Positions 23,501-34,400 of a DNA stretch of 35,925 bases are shown in pieces. Origin of the DNA: Klebsormidium nitens (taxonomy: Eukaryota > Streptophyta > Klebsormidiophyceae > Klebsormidiales > Klebsormidiaceae); the NCBI GenBank assembly GCA_000708835.1, contig DF237514.1:1-35925 (forward strand). Direction: 5' to 3'. A model generated the notes under the pieces. That model had not been told where the DNA came from. It saw only the letters and a list, made by a program, of their open reading frames with translations, and searched no databases. Each line of letters begins with the position of its first letter. Within the stretch, counting starts at the first letter, position 1. The translations under genes and the position numbers were made by a program.

Positions 23501-24760
23501 GCAAACAACTTACACAAATTGAGAAATTGATGATTGTCGAAACCTTTGAGCCCAAGTTTGAGACCCGAGCGCGCGGGGCAAGGAGGAAGGACAGACAAAT
23601 ATTTCAAGCAGCGCCTCGACTGTTGAAACCTTTTAGCCACAGGTCTTATAAAAAGTCTAAAACCCCAATTTCGAACTCCAAAACCCTAAAACCCTTGCAA
23701 CGCGGCCGCGCAGGCGCCGCCATCTTCATCGAGATGAAGCACTTCAAGCCCAAGAAGAAAAAGACGAGCACCAAGGCGTGGTGCCTCCTCGAGATGGACG
23801 AGGTGAAACCGGGCCCCGCCGTGCTGGAGATGTGAGTGTGAACGCGCCCGGGGGGCGCATTTACACGCTGCAGAATGCGGCGCTGGCGTCAGTGCCACGT
23901 GCTGTCCGAGTCTGGCTGAAAGGACTCCGCCGTTTCTGGGAGGAATCAGTGCGCTATTGAGGGGGCATTTGAATCTGATGTCTCGTTTTGACAACGGCGA
24001 AACGTCTCTGAATCGGGCCCCCCGTGCCGGAGATGTCAACGGTGGCACCGCTCTAGTGGGGCGCATTCACACGTTGCGAACGGCATTCTGCTTTTTGACA
24101 CGTGTGGGTCCAGCACGCGGCGGAGATGGGCATCGGGGTGCTGAAACCTTGAACGGGGTGTACCTTTGACGAGCTTATTCACAATCGTTTGGGTTTGATT
24201 CGTTATGCGTGTTCGCGCGTCTTGAGCTACGATCTTGAAAGGTGCATACAGCTGTGATCATAAGTAGCGCAAGCGATGCCCTATTTCCGGGTTGGACTGG
24301 AAACCGCAAAAAGCCTCGAGTTTTGCGGTCTTGTGCGAAGACGCCCAACCCTTTCGACTTTAAAGCTGAATGTCAGTTGTCCGATTGGCTGCAAAGCTTT
24401 TGAAATTCGCACCCAGACGGTGCCAAAGGTGGCTTGGCTTCCGGTCTGGGAAACCTTCATTTCGTCGCGGTTCATTTTATGGGCTTGAGTGGGGGATGTG
24501 TTGGAGTCATGCTCGGGATGATCGGCCTTCTTCCCTCGGCGGTGTCTTTACCGGCCAGCTATCGGTTACAGCGAATAGCTTTGGTGCGCTGGACGTTAGT
24601 TGGGGACCGTAATCTGCCGATTTTTGAACCGCTTCTTAGACGTCTTCCGTTCCTTACGTGCAGATACAGCAAGCCGACGGACCTCAGCCGGAAGAAGCTC
24701 AAGTTGCTGAGCGTGAAACCCTTATACCTGCACGTCGACCTAGCGTTACGGACGCTTTAG
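20590..24760 (+). CDS. AIDA-like protein with C-terminal C2-type domain
   Basis: Homologue of AIDA (axin interactor, dorsalization-associated). In vertebrates AIDA binds axin and blocks its JNK activation, and its C-terminal C2 domain can bind phospholipids; the role in green organisms is not established. Exons: 20590-20628, 20903-20970, 21692-21943, 22490-22656, 22940-23062, 23714-23831, 24664-24760; 287 residues (human 306), all phases closing. The N-terminal helical domain shows WRKEYEKCLDSDTWGQ, the equivalent of human DFDSWGQ, and LTHVAGCLTIRAETLVG. The C2-type domain spans about 150-287: SLSITIEKMGFKDATLFIDP, FIEMKHFKPKKKKTSTKAW, EMDEVKPGPAVLE and YSKPTDLSRKKLKLLSVKPL, which match human AIDA closely. 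Start: the ATG at 20590 opens a 13-codon exon fitting the family's short leader. A different ATG-containing open frame at 20699 is intronic. Confidence 0.93.
23481..23658. repeat. Two-copy tandem repeat in AIDA-like intron 5
   Basis: Units of about 89 bp start at 23481 and 23570 with the same CGCGCGGGGC and end with related GATTGTCGAAACCTTTGAGCC / GACTGTTGAAACCTTTTAGCC blocks. The middle has diverged. It is a purely intronic tandem duplication. Confidence 0.65.
23809..24082 (+). repeat. Decayed copy of the AIDA-like exon 6 end and donor region
   Basis: The exon 6 end and following intron (from CGGGCCCCGCCGTGCTGGAGATG, donor at 23832) recur about 203 bp downstream at 24013-24082 as TCGGGCCCCCCGTGCCGGAGATG, followed in both by GGGGCGCATT.ACACG.TGC. 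In the copy the donor GTGAGT has become GTCAAC and a base is lost from the coding part, so it looks non-functional. A fainter third copy (GGCGGAGATG) lies near 24120. Confidence 0.7.
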
Positions 24761-26256
24761 CACCTATTCCTATAATCCTGTCAGTCGTGTTGAAACAAGC
24801 ATGCGCCGGTTCCCACCCCAATGTTAAGCCCGCCCGCAGTACTATTGCAATAATGCCCCGATCACAGCGCGCGCAGGCAATCATTGCAAGTTAGTTCTAG
24901 ACGGTATAACTGCCCCGTCCCAGCTCGCTGAGAAGTCGTAAGGCCATCGTGCGCCCGAGCTCGTTCAGAAGTTTGAAGCGGCAAAGGCGCACCAATTTGT
25001 GAAAGGATGAAAGGATGCTGACGGATTGACACCAACTTGTGCTTTCATCCCGGAACTCAAAGTTTGGCTGACACGTGTCGCGTTGAGGTCCTCAGAAGGA
25101 CCGGATTTTAGGCTGATATCAAGTGGTTCGCACAAGATTCTAGAGGAGAAGAGCGGCGGCAACCACATACCAGGTGCAAACGTGACGGCTTCTTTGCATC
25201 TGTCGGTCGCTGAACGGTACGTGCATTCGACCGATCTGCCTAAACTTAGAGAGGTCACTGTAATGGTAAAAAAACGCCATATACCATAGAGGCGCGGCGG
25301 ATTGCGGCCTGGCAATGAAAGCATATAAGCCGCGGCTGCTTTGTTTGTCGGATCTACGAGAACAGGCGCCCCGGCCCTCAGCACGATGCTCCTAATTTGA
25401 TAAGCCTTTGGTACATATCATGCAGTATCATTATAGGACTAGCTTTCCCCTGATCAGATAATTTCTGCATATGATTATAATGCTATGTCACCGTATACAA
25501 TATGCTCATGCAAGCATGCGCTTGATAGTGACATCCATTCACGCTAGCGTGAATGGATGTCATGGGCGTCATGAGTACCCGTATATCATGCACACACGGT
25601 TGCCCCAGCTCAGACCATGTATAGTTATCAAACATGCACCATTGTTGGCCCGCGGTCGTCCGGTTCGACTGCCATGCACGTGCTTATCGCCGCGCGCCGT
25701 GAGACGAGCAGTGGCTTCAATCTAGACCACGGCGGAATCAAGCTTCTATAAGTCGGCCCCCTGGGCCGGCCGCCGCCATGCTATTAAGCATCCGACAAGC
25801 ATCATGTTGCACAACATCGGATTGAGCTAGCAGAAGCCGCTGGAAATGATGCTCGCGATCTACTGACCAGACACTTTTAGCTGGACAGTCATGGAGCGCT
25901 ATCACGATGGAGTCGAGTCCCCGATCTGTCAAGCACGCAGGATTGAGCTGATGATGAATGAGTGCTTTCTAAACGATAAGCATCCGTTTACTTTCGTGAC
26001 TCCCTGCCGTCCAACTCGAACTCGGAAATGTTCCGTCCGGTTCCCACTTGAGCGCACGGACTTCAATCATGTACAATCGTAGGGGACAGCCGCTTCGCAG
26101 CTCTCCCTTCAACCTTTTACGGCTGCCCTCTTCGGGGCAAACCTCTACACGCCCGTGTTTCAACTTACAGCAAATTATAAGCTTTGTAATTTGGGGGGTG
26201 GGTAAAAAAAAGAAATTAAGACTTCATGGAGTCTAGAGTTGCTTCGCATTTTCCAA
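24761..26256. other. Convergent intergenic region holding a perfect palindrome
   Basis: Between the stop codons of the AIDA-like gene and the CQPW membrane-protein gene. The open frames here show no recognisable domain or codon signal. The only notable structure is the 34-bp palindrome at 25529-25562. Confidence 0.4.
25529..25562. repeat. Perfect 34-bp palindrome without spacer
   Basis: TGACATCCATTCACGCT is followed immediately by its exact reverse complement, centred on the GCTAGC core at 25546. The arms are 17 bp with no loop and no mismatch. It could extrude as a cruciform or form a hairpin in RNA. No partner copy, target-site duplication or gene boundary explains it. Confidence 0.9.
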
Positions 26257-29200
26257 TCACGTTTGGTCCCGCCCTAGCGGCCGCCCATTCTCGGCAGCTA
26301 GCCGTTCCTGGTACTCCCGCCGCTGCGCGATCATATCCTTGTACGACTGCAGGTAATCGTCAGAAATGCGTCAGCGCTTCTTGTACGGTAAGCGATGACA
26401 GAAAGTCGGCTTCACCGTTTGAGGTTCGAGCAGCGGGAAGACGCAAAAGGGGGACTGCTCAGATGCTTCTATTTCTCGATCAGAAAAGCAACGGACACAC
26501 ACCGTATTCTCAAACCCTCCTTGACTGGATCACAAGCTACAAAAAGCCGTTTGCTAGGCAAACCCTATTTCTTTCCCGCATTGCTCCGGAGAAAGACGAC
26601 TAGATACGAAAAGCGCATTGGTCAGTTTGCTGGCGGTGATATTTAGCTGCCGTCAGAAGCACGCCATGAAATTTTGACGGCAACGGTGAGATAGCGACGA
26701 CGAAAGATTCCAAACAACGCATGGGATCTGCAAAACGTCCTGTTTGTGCCAGAAACGATCAAAGAGCTAAGATGGGCATGCGCCATCAAAAAAGGCCAAA
26801 AACGCATTCTAAAGAAACCGGATCTGGCAGACAACTCCTAGTCTGTAAACTTTCAAAGGTTTAAATCCTTTGGCACCCAGAGATACCAAGAAACGTACGC
26901 TTTCTTGCGAGGCGAAAGTCGAAGCGTTTGCGACCCCTAAGTATACTTTGTGGAGCTCGGTCGGACCAGAGCTCTGACGTATCTGAACGCTCTGGCTTTC
27001 TCATACCGGCTTCGAGATGCGTCGTGAGATCTGTGCGACAAATTGACAAATAAATGCTTGACCTCGGAACAAGCACGTGAAAATCCTTTAAACACAGGAA
27101 AGCAGGCTGGTTCAACCACTTCAGTAGCTTCATTTCTACCCTCGCACCCTCCCGGAGATGCACCCAAGACCCTTGTAAACGGTTCATTCTCCGAAAATCA
27201 GCGGTTCAGGACGTTAAAGGCGCATCACCGATCAGGTTTCGCAAAACAGCTGGTGAGAAACGTCTCACCCCGGGAAACGCGAGCAGAAATACAAAGCACC
27301 TCTGGCGGAATAGCGGGTGAGAAACGTCTTACCTGAGGATAGGCGATCAGAAACTTCAACCACCATTCCATTTTTCGCAGAACCGTGAGTTTGTAAGTCT
27401 TGCCTCCAAACGCGAGCAGAACCACAAACCAATCTCAACTTTTGCAAAACCGCTGGCAAGGACGTCTTACCTGGGGTTGAGCGAGGAGACATACGCACCG
27501 CCGTCCATGTTTTGCTAAACTGCCAGGAGACACCTGGTGTGAAACGGAACACAAAACCACCATTCAATGTCTGCCGAATTGCCGGTGGCCTTACCTGGGG
27601 ATACGCGAGTAGAAACACGAACCACCAGAGGCCCACGAGGCCCGTCACGACTCCCGTCAGCACCGGGACATGCAACAGCTGCCACGACCCCGTAATCCCG
27701 ACTGTGCCCGTCAGAAGGATCGTCCACGGTTGACACCTGCGCAGGGGTCGAAGCAGCAACTGAGATTTGAGCAGTTGACGGCTGCTTAATCGTTTCTTTG
27801 CGTTTGTTCTTTTGTTCTCCCTCCCCTCTTGTTTTCGCCCCCCTTCTACCTCTTCAAAAAGCTTCCAAAGTATCCAAAGAAGGCCGCAGCGGCAGGGGGC
27901 CGGGGAAGAAAAAGACGATCTCGCTGAAGAAGCGGTAACGTGCGTGGGTCTTCATGAGAAGGTCTGAAAAGGTCGTAGCTCCTTCTCTCTTCTGAAGATT
28001 GTAGAGCAGATGTTGTGTCAGTGTTGACACAACGCCCGGCAGAAGAATCGTCCACCCTGAATATCTGGCCGGGAAATTGTGAACTCCAGAACACCTGGGG
28101 GGCAAGGGCGTTGTCAGGTTTTCACGGCGTTTGCATGCGGACCGCCCCCCCTTTCGAGCATGTTTTTTCTAGTGCAGCAGCTGTCATGCTCCCGTCAACG
28201 TTTGGAGAGCGCAGAACGAGACCAATGTCCATTTGACAACCCAATTGGCCAGAAGGGGCCATGAAGCAGAGAGAATGAGACTCTGATCGACTGCCCATTC
28301 ACCTAAATGTTGCAGATGAGTATGATTTGACTGCACTCAACCCGTCCTTGCAGGAAAGAAGAGCCTCGTCTTTAGTGCTCAATCCTGCGGCTAGCCTGCA
28401 AAATCTGCTGCGATTCTATACGGAGTCTTGGTTGTTTGGCTACATCTTGATTTGACTTTGAAGATTTGAATCCGAGCCGCTTAAGCATGGAGGGTCAGTC
28501 GAACAGCACAAAGGGGAATTTTACGTAGACCCCGATCGGTCTCCTCTATCCAGGGTCTTCTAGCCTGACTAGCAGTCCATGTCAAGACAAGGTTTATTCG
28601 TTCGGAAAGGCCCTCGAAACCGTGAATGAAGTCAATCCACAGAGCGTTTGTTTGACCAGGCGACTGCAACAAGCAAAGTCCCAGCAATGCAAACGCTGCC
28701 GGCCTTCAAAATCAAGCGTCCCTTACCCCAAATCAAGAAGTTGAGGTCAAACCCCACCCTCACCCTCGGAAGTTCTTGCTTGCCAGAGCCCGATCAGCCA
28801 AAGAAACAAGTTTCTACCCAGGACTTTGCCAAAAACCGAACATCGGCAGACACTCTGAAGACTACACTTGCACGAAGCGGAAGCTGAGAGCATTCCTCTG
28901 GCATGTCATGTCCTGCTATTTGCAAGGGCCTCTATCAGAAACACGTGTCTGAGCACCACTTTGGGTATTGTTGATGAATGACTTGGCGCACTTGTCGCCG
29001 TTGCTTTCAACCCCAACCACTCACAAAACCGCGTCGCAAGCAAGTGAGCGGCCCCAGAGCACAAACTTACACCAACTCGGCACTCCGCCATCATGATCTC
29101 CTTGCATCCGAGGACTTTCTGGAGCATCAGAGCCGAATGCCAAGCCCGGCGTACGATTTCATTGCCTTGCTCCACAAATTCTACAATGTGCATTCTGCCG

Positions 29201-29861
29201 GCTTGAGAATCAAACCACGAGAGTCTGTTTTCATCTTATGAGGTGGTGTGAAAGAAATGATTGAGTGGCAAAGAATGGTCGCCGAAGCCCAGGACACCAC
29301 AGAATGTGATACAAGGACGACCGGAGTGCAATCTCACCACGCAGGTTTTGTATCCCACACACTCTCGTACTCGAGATCAAGGCTTTCGTAAAATGCATCG
29401 AGCTCCTCGGACAGAGTGCGCTCCTCGTCCGCTGGCCCGTCCGGTTTCGTCGCTTGCGTCCGGATCCGCCGTCGGCCCCTTCCCAACCAACCCCAGCTTG
29501 CTGTAACAATGTCTGACTTCCGGCTAATCTTCAAGGGCAACCGCGGCGAATGCCGATTGCGTTTGGCATTTGACTCCGGAGCTGCTTCTAAAGAAGAAGC
29601 AACTGTCGCATAATACCGAGCTAGGTAAGGGCCGTGGCTTGAAGCAATGGAAAAAGCGTGCAGCTTGCTACTTGATTGAAATGGTGGTGAATAACGAGTG
29701 GCATCTAAAAGAGAGCAAAAGTGGCCCCTGGCTGAGCAGCAGGCCGTTGCGCAGTTACTGGGGGTTGAAAGAATAGACTTCTGGTCAGAAACACCACAGA
29801 GCATGCCAGGGGTGCTGCACGACGTCGGAATCGGAACAAATGTGCAGCGGACGGCCTCCAT
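26257..29861 (-). CDS. Plastid-targeted two-helix membrane protein, CQPW family of unknown function
   Basis: Exons in minus order: 29861-29338, 27736-27595, 26346-26257, giving 251 residues with phases closing. Joining exons 1 and 2 yields ESVWDTKPAWCQPWTILLTG, a signature I associate with a conserved cyanobacterial and plant-plastid family of unknown function (possibly DUF6737; name from memory, needs checking). Two hydrophobic helices follow (TILLTGTVGITGSWQLLHV and a second ending WWFVFLLAYP), then a basic/acidic soluble tail SYKDMIAQRREYQERLAAEN. The first about 100 residues are Ser/Thr/Cys-rich and acid-poor, as in a chloroplast transit peptide. The open frame extends to 30044, but Met at 29861 (MEAVRCTFVPIP) starts the most transit-like segment. 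Introns are long, 1601 and 1248 bp. No catalytic residues are apparent. Head to head with the MYB gene. Confidence 0.85.
27234..27630 (-). repeat. Six-unit array of exon-end plus splice-donor copies
   Basis: The end of exon 2 and its donor are repeated tandemly into the following intron. Donor-equivalent positions on the plus strand are 27590 (true), about 27529, 27466, 27399, 27328 and 27264, a period of 62-71 bp. Each unit has an intronic half (GC.GAA..GC.GGT..GA) and an exon-like half (ACCTGGGGAT.CGCGAGYAGAAACAC.AACCACCA). On the minus strand the 27328 unit still encodes WWxxFLIAYPQ next to GTAAGA; other units show GTAAGA, GTGAGA and GCAAGA. The units are diverged, so the array is not very recent. 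Confidence 0.85.
28034..28055 (-). repeat. Displaced copy of the start of the CQPW exon in intron 1
   Basis: A 22-bp block on the minus strand, GTGGACGATTCTTCTGCCGG.., matches the second exon's start at 27706-27727 (GTGGACGATCCTTCTGACGG..) at 20 of 22 positions and encodes the same WTILL. It is 328 bp upstream in transcription order, inside intron 1, and leads into a long open but unrelated frame. Confidence 0.6.
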
Positions 29862-31437
29862 CTGCTCAACGTTGCAGTACCTAGTGGCTGGTAGTTGCAC
29901 TAAGCTTACGTAGTCTAGCAGTGGCACAGCGCGCTCAGGCTGCATGGTTGCCTCCTGAGGCTGAAGTCGAACTTGGAGAAAGAAAGCTCGCTGTCGCGCG
30001 GGAGATCTCCGAGAAAGAGGACGATGCTCTGGTTCGGAGCCCAAATTGGTGGGTACCGTGCAATTGTGCCCAGCAGGTACACAGGTAGGTACGTACCTAG
30101 TCAGGACCGAAGACTCGAAATCAGGTACCTGGAGGTAGGTACCTACTAGGTAGGTAATCCACGATAGGCACCGGGGTCCAAGTATGTACCTAACCTGTTT
30201 TGCCTAGTTCATGGCACTGGGCAGGTACCGTACCGTACTAGGTAGGTACGGTTGACTCTACCGTAGGGCCTACAGGCTACGTCACCTTCCGCCCACGTCA
30301 TGCGTGGACAATCGCCAAACCCGTAAAGGGTACAAACCTAAACAGGTAAATAGGTAGTACATACCTGGTACGTTGCTGGTTGGCCGCAAACTTCAAACTA
30401 ATATAGCGATTAAAATCTAATATCAAATTCATAGAACAGAAACCAAGAGGGATCTCCGGGTTAATCAACACAAGTTGGCTTGCTCGGAGCTCCAGAGTCC
30501 ACACCCAATTTCCAAACCCACTCTAACCCCCATGAGTCATGACTAGCCCCACGAGTACTGTATAAGACCCTGATACAATTCATATGTGATCTGTCAGACT
30601 GTCACCCACATTACAGAGGTACGTACCTGTTTCCGCTTGACGTTAGATTTTCTACGAACCGGGCGGGCGCCGACAAGGATTGCGTCCGCAACTGCGAACC
30701 TTTGTTTGGTTGGCATCGATCGACACGTGTAAACTCATCGCAAGATCCACGGTGCGAAATGCATCACTTGTCGCCCGTACAGCTTCTGTCGACTTCCTGG
30801 CCTGACAGTTGGCCGTCAGCGATTCGGAAAGCGGATCCCGGATCCGCGAAACTGCAATGTACACAGTAGAGATTGTACACAGAGTACAGAAAGGTACTCT
30901 AAAGTGCGTGGTTGACAACATGCTCATTGCAATTCGGGACAACTGTCCTCCTCGACGAGCAGCCACCTGGAAGGGCGCATTCTCCGTAGGCGGATGTGCC
31001 AGAACGCAACACCTAGCGCCGACAATGGTGGCCTGCTGCCACCTAAGCACTTGCAACTCAATGGAAGCTCGTCTCATCTGGCCCCGTCAGGGCAGGGCGG
31101 CCGGGACAGCCGACTGAAAAGCAGGGCTTCAGGTGCTTTCACCAAAAATATCTCCAGATAGTTTCACTTCGCCAGATAGTTTCCTCATTGCATTCTTACG
31201 AGGTAGGATAGGATTGGTAGGGGAGCAGGGGTACTTGGGTTCCAGGTATAGGTGGTGCATCTCATGCTCTGCGGGCGTTCCAGTCGCAGGGGTGCAGCGT
31301 ATGCCTGCCCGTAACCAGATGCGAACGCTCAGACAACCCTCTGATAAGCTCCGACGCTCTCCTTGATTGTTGCAGATGAGAAACTGTCAGTCACCAGGAT
31401 CTAGCACACCTCTCAAGCTTGCCCGACTTTCCACGTA
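29862..31437. promoter_or_regulatory. Divergent promoter region rich in GTAC cores
   Basis: Between the start codons of the CQPW membrane-protein gene and the MYB gene. I count 14 GTAC tetramers between 30053 and 30371, many inside palindromic GTAGGTACCTAC or TAGGTACGTACCTA units, two more near 30620 and four within 30859-30897. GTAC is the core recognised by SBP/SPL proteins, including the copper regulators CRR1 and SPL7. Chance expectation is about one per 256 bp. Whether the cluster works as an SBP target or is a simple-repeat expansion cannot be told from sequence. Confidence 0.5.
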
Positions 31438-34400
31438 ATGGCTGACCGGTGGCCACAACAAGATGGCAGGCCAGATCTACCCAGAACTGAATCAGGTAGC
31501 GATGCCGGCTCCGACACTCATCCGAAAGCAAGTGATGATCCAATCCAGAGTCCGCTCGCATCAGCAAGCTCCGGGGGTAGGGCCAGGGGCCTTGCAGAGC
31601 TTCCTGCCGTGAGGGAGGTCCTCCTGGGGACAATTGACAGGCCGTCGCCCGACTTGCAGGCTCTGTATCAGGCGTCAGGAACCTCGGTTGATGAGCTGCT
31701 GGAGCAGAAGAAAGCAATAGACTGCTTGGCGTCGGCGTCACTTATTAACGCAGGCGTGCAGCGCCAGAAGAAAGGTGACAGTGACCCTGGCAGGAAGCGG
31801 AGCAGAAGCAAGGCGGAGGAGGGCCACGGTGGCCAAGAAGGGGGCGCGGACCTGAACGACTCTGGGTCAGAGAAGCCGAGCAAGACCACTACAATTTGGA
31901 CAGAAGATGTGAGTCGGATTCTCACGCTTCTTCGCAGAATGCGTCCTTGTGATGGCGCCGCATCATCATGGTGTTGCAACTGCAGCAGAAGCACTGCTCA
32001 ATCCCTGATTGCAGAACTTGCTTCCCAACTGGCCAGCTATGTTCAACGCTTATTGTTCTCGTAGCTATGTTCAACGCTTATTGTTCTCGTCGTCATGTCC
32101 TGCTTGTTGAATGCGAAGAGCGGCGTCACCAGAATCAAGAGCGCGTTTGGAGTTACTGAAGTCTCTTGCCTATAGCATTCAATGGTCCCTGCTCATGACC
32201 AGGTTTACAAGACAACGGCTTCCAATAGCGATGCAAATTGTCAACTTCGCAGAGTAAGAAGTTTCCTGCTAAGAGTGCTCTCGTGTCACCGGCTGCTAGT
32301 GCTCATTCAGTCTCGAATCGCATTGCAGGAGGATAAGTTGCTGTACGAACTTGTTGCACGCTTTGGCACGTCCAAGTAAGCAGCGATCCTTGGTGCGACA
32401 TGTGGACTTACATGAGTATTAATAGACTCTATCCAAGTGTGGAGACAAACAAGCTTGTCATTTCCATGCGAGAGTTGCACAAGCACAAGAATTTGCTCAC
32501 CTGCCTTTGGTCAATTGATGCGTCACAACTCCTGTGTTTCATTGACCTCATCAGATACTAAATGTGGTGGAAGAAGTTCGCTCGGAAGTTGATGAATGTA
32601 GCATGCGCCTAATCTGCCTCGCATGCTGTTGCAGATGGTCTCTGGTTGCTTCCAAGTTTGAAAACAAGACAAATAAGCAATGCAGGAGAAGGTGAGCTTT
32701 GCTGCAAGCTTGACGGGCTCAGGCATCTTCTGAATCCGTTAGAAAGATGAAGTGTATGCTCCTGCTTCTTGTCTTGGTTCATTTGTTCTGATATATATCC
32801 TGGTATCTGCTAGCACCATTGTGAGGGGGATCGAAGCCAATTCAAAGTCGTTCTCTAGCAACATGCTACTTGAGGGCTGAACTTCCTGCTCGTTTTCCAA
32901 GTCATAAGAGCATGTGTCACAAGAGGCTTTTGTTTTGGGTGCACTCCCTTTGCTCCGTCCTCTCTTCCCCATAAGTCTTGGACATGTCAGGCACGTAACT
33001 GGAGCTGAGCAGTAATTGCATTGCAAGCAGAGCACGCCAGCTAGTGCAGCTGATTGTGCCATAGTGTCACTTCATGGAGACGCCATTCTTGCAGTAGAGA
33101 GAAGAGTCCTGTCCGCTTTTGAAATTGACAGAAGCAATCGCTCTTCACACTGCGTTCTTCTTATGTTTCATCAAATGTGGCTTTTGTCTACTCAATTCAT
33201 TTCTTTGCTGACTTCTGGTGCCATGTTCAGGTGGCAAACGTGTTCCAATGTAATGGGAGCCAAAGGCGCCTGGACAGCGGAAGAAGACAACCAGCTCATC
33301 GAGGGGCACGCGTTCTTCGGGAACCGCTGGACGGACATTGCAAAGCTTGTGCCGGGGAGGTGAGGGGCATGCCTGTCTTTCTTTCGTCTGCCGCTGCATT
33401 TTTGGACGAATCCTGGTTCCTCCATGAAATGCGCCAGCGACATGTATGGGCGTTCGTTTGCCATGCCATCCTTCTCCCATGCCATGCCAAGTCATCCTTC
33501 AGAGCGATGTTCCAGTTTGGGCCGCCAGAGGAGACGTTGAACCGCGGGACTCTCCTTCTTCAAGCAACGGTAGTGCTCCACATAGGTGCAATATTCTCGG
33601 TGGTTGTTTCCTTAGGCACCTTGTGTCCTGCTGGGGTTATTCTTGGTATGGCAGCTCTTCATCGAGAATAGCAAGAATACCCGTCTTGCTGCTCGGCTGC
33701 ATCTGTAGTCCTTGAATCAGACCTCTGCTTTTGTGACAGAACTCCGCCACCTCGTTTATGCAACTCCGTTCGTCTTCTGCTCATGACGGTCTTAGCCCCG
33801 GTGCTTTGGTCGTAGTAGTGTTAGCGTTTCAAATCTGTTGTGATACTGGCAGCCTTTCTTAGTCGAAAAAAGACTACGGGACTTCATCGCAGCCTTCCTT
33901 GTCAACGGGTACCGTTTTCTGATCTAGAAACGGGTCGGTTTACAGGACGGACAACGCCGCCAAGAACCGGTACTTTGCGCTGCTGCGGAAGCAGGCGGCG
34001 TCCGCAAAAGCCGGCAAGCCGTCCGAAGAGGAGGGGGGAAGTGGTCTCGCAGTGCTGTCCGAAGACCAGCAAGTGGACCCTAGAATAGCGTCCGCAATCC
34101 TGCAAGCATCCCCAGGAGCTCGCAGGTAAGAAAGCAGCTCCTCGAAGCTCGTTGCCTCCGTTTTCAATGCCCTGCGGTCTAGCTCTGGTTCGGTTTTCGT
34201 TGGAGGAGCTTCGTCGTGCCGTGTATGCTGACAGTGTATTGCTCGTTGGTATGGTTGGAGCAAGTTCCAACGACCTACGAATTGCAGCAAACCGTGGTTT
34301 CTCTCTTGTTCCATGCTGACAGGAAAAAGATTTGTCAGGTTCCTAAAACCCCAAGGCCTTAGACCGTTCAGCCACCATGCCTGCGATCCGATCACGTCTT

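Noticed and set aside
24965-25384. 139-codon minus-strand frame between convergent genes
   Set aside because: No conserved motif, no supporting splice sites, and composition like the surrounding intergenic DNA.
27234-27630. CRISPR array as an explanation for the regularly spaced units
   Set aside because: The units are diverged direct copies of a coding exon end with splice donors in a eukaryotic intron, not identical repeats with unique spacers.
27846-28105. Minus-strand frames containing WTILLPGVV
   Set aside because: Only the WTILL part matches the CQPW exon; the rest is unrelated, so it is taken as a duplicated exon-start fragment, not a separate gene.
28648-28887. 79-codon plus-strand frame
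   Set aside because: It sits antisense within the long first intron of the CQPW gene and has no family resemblance or splice partners.
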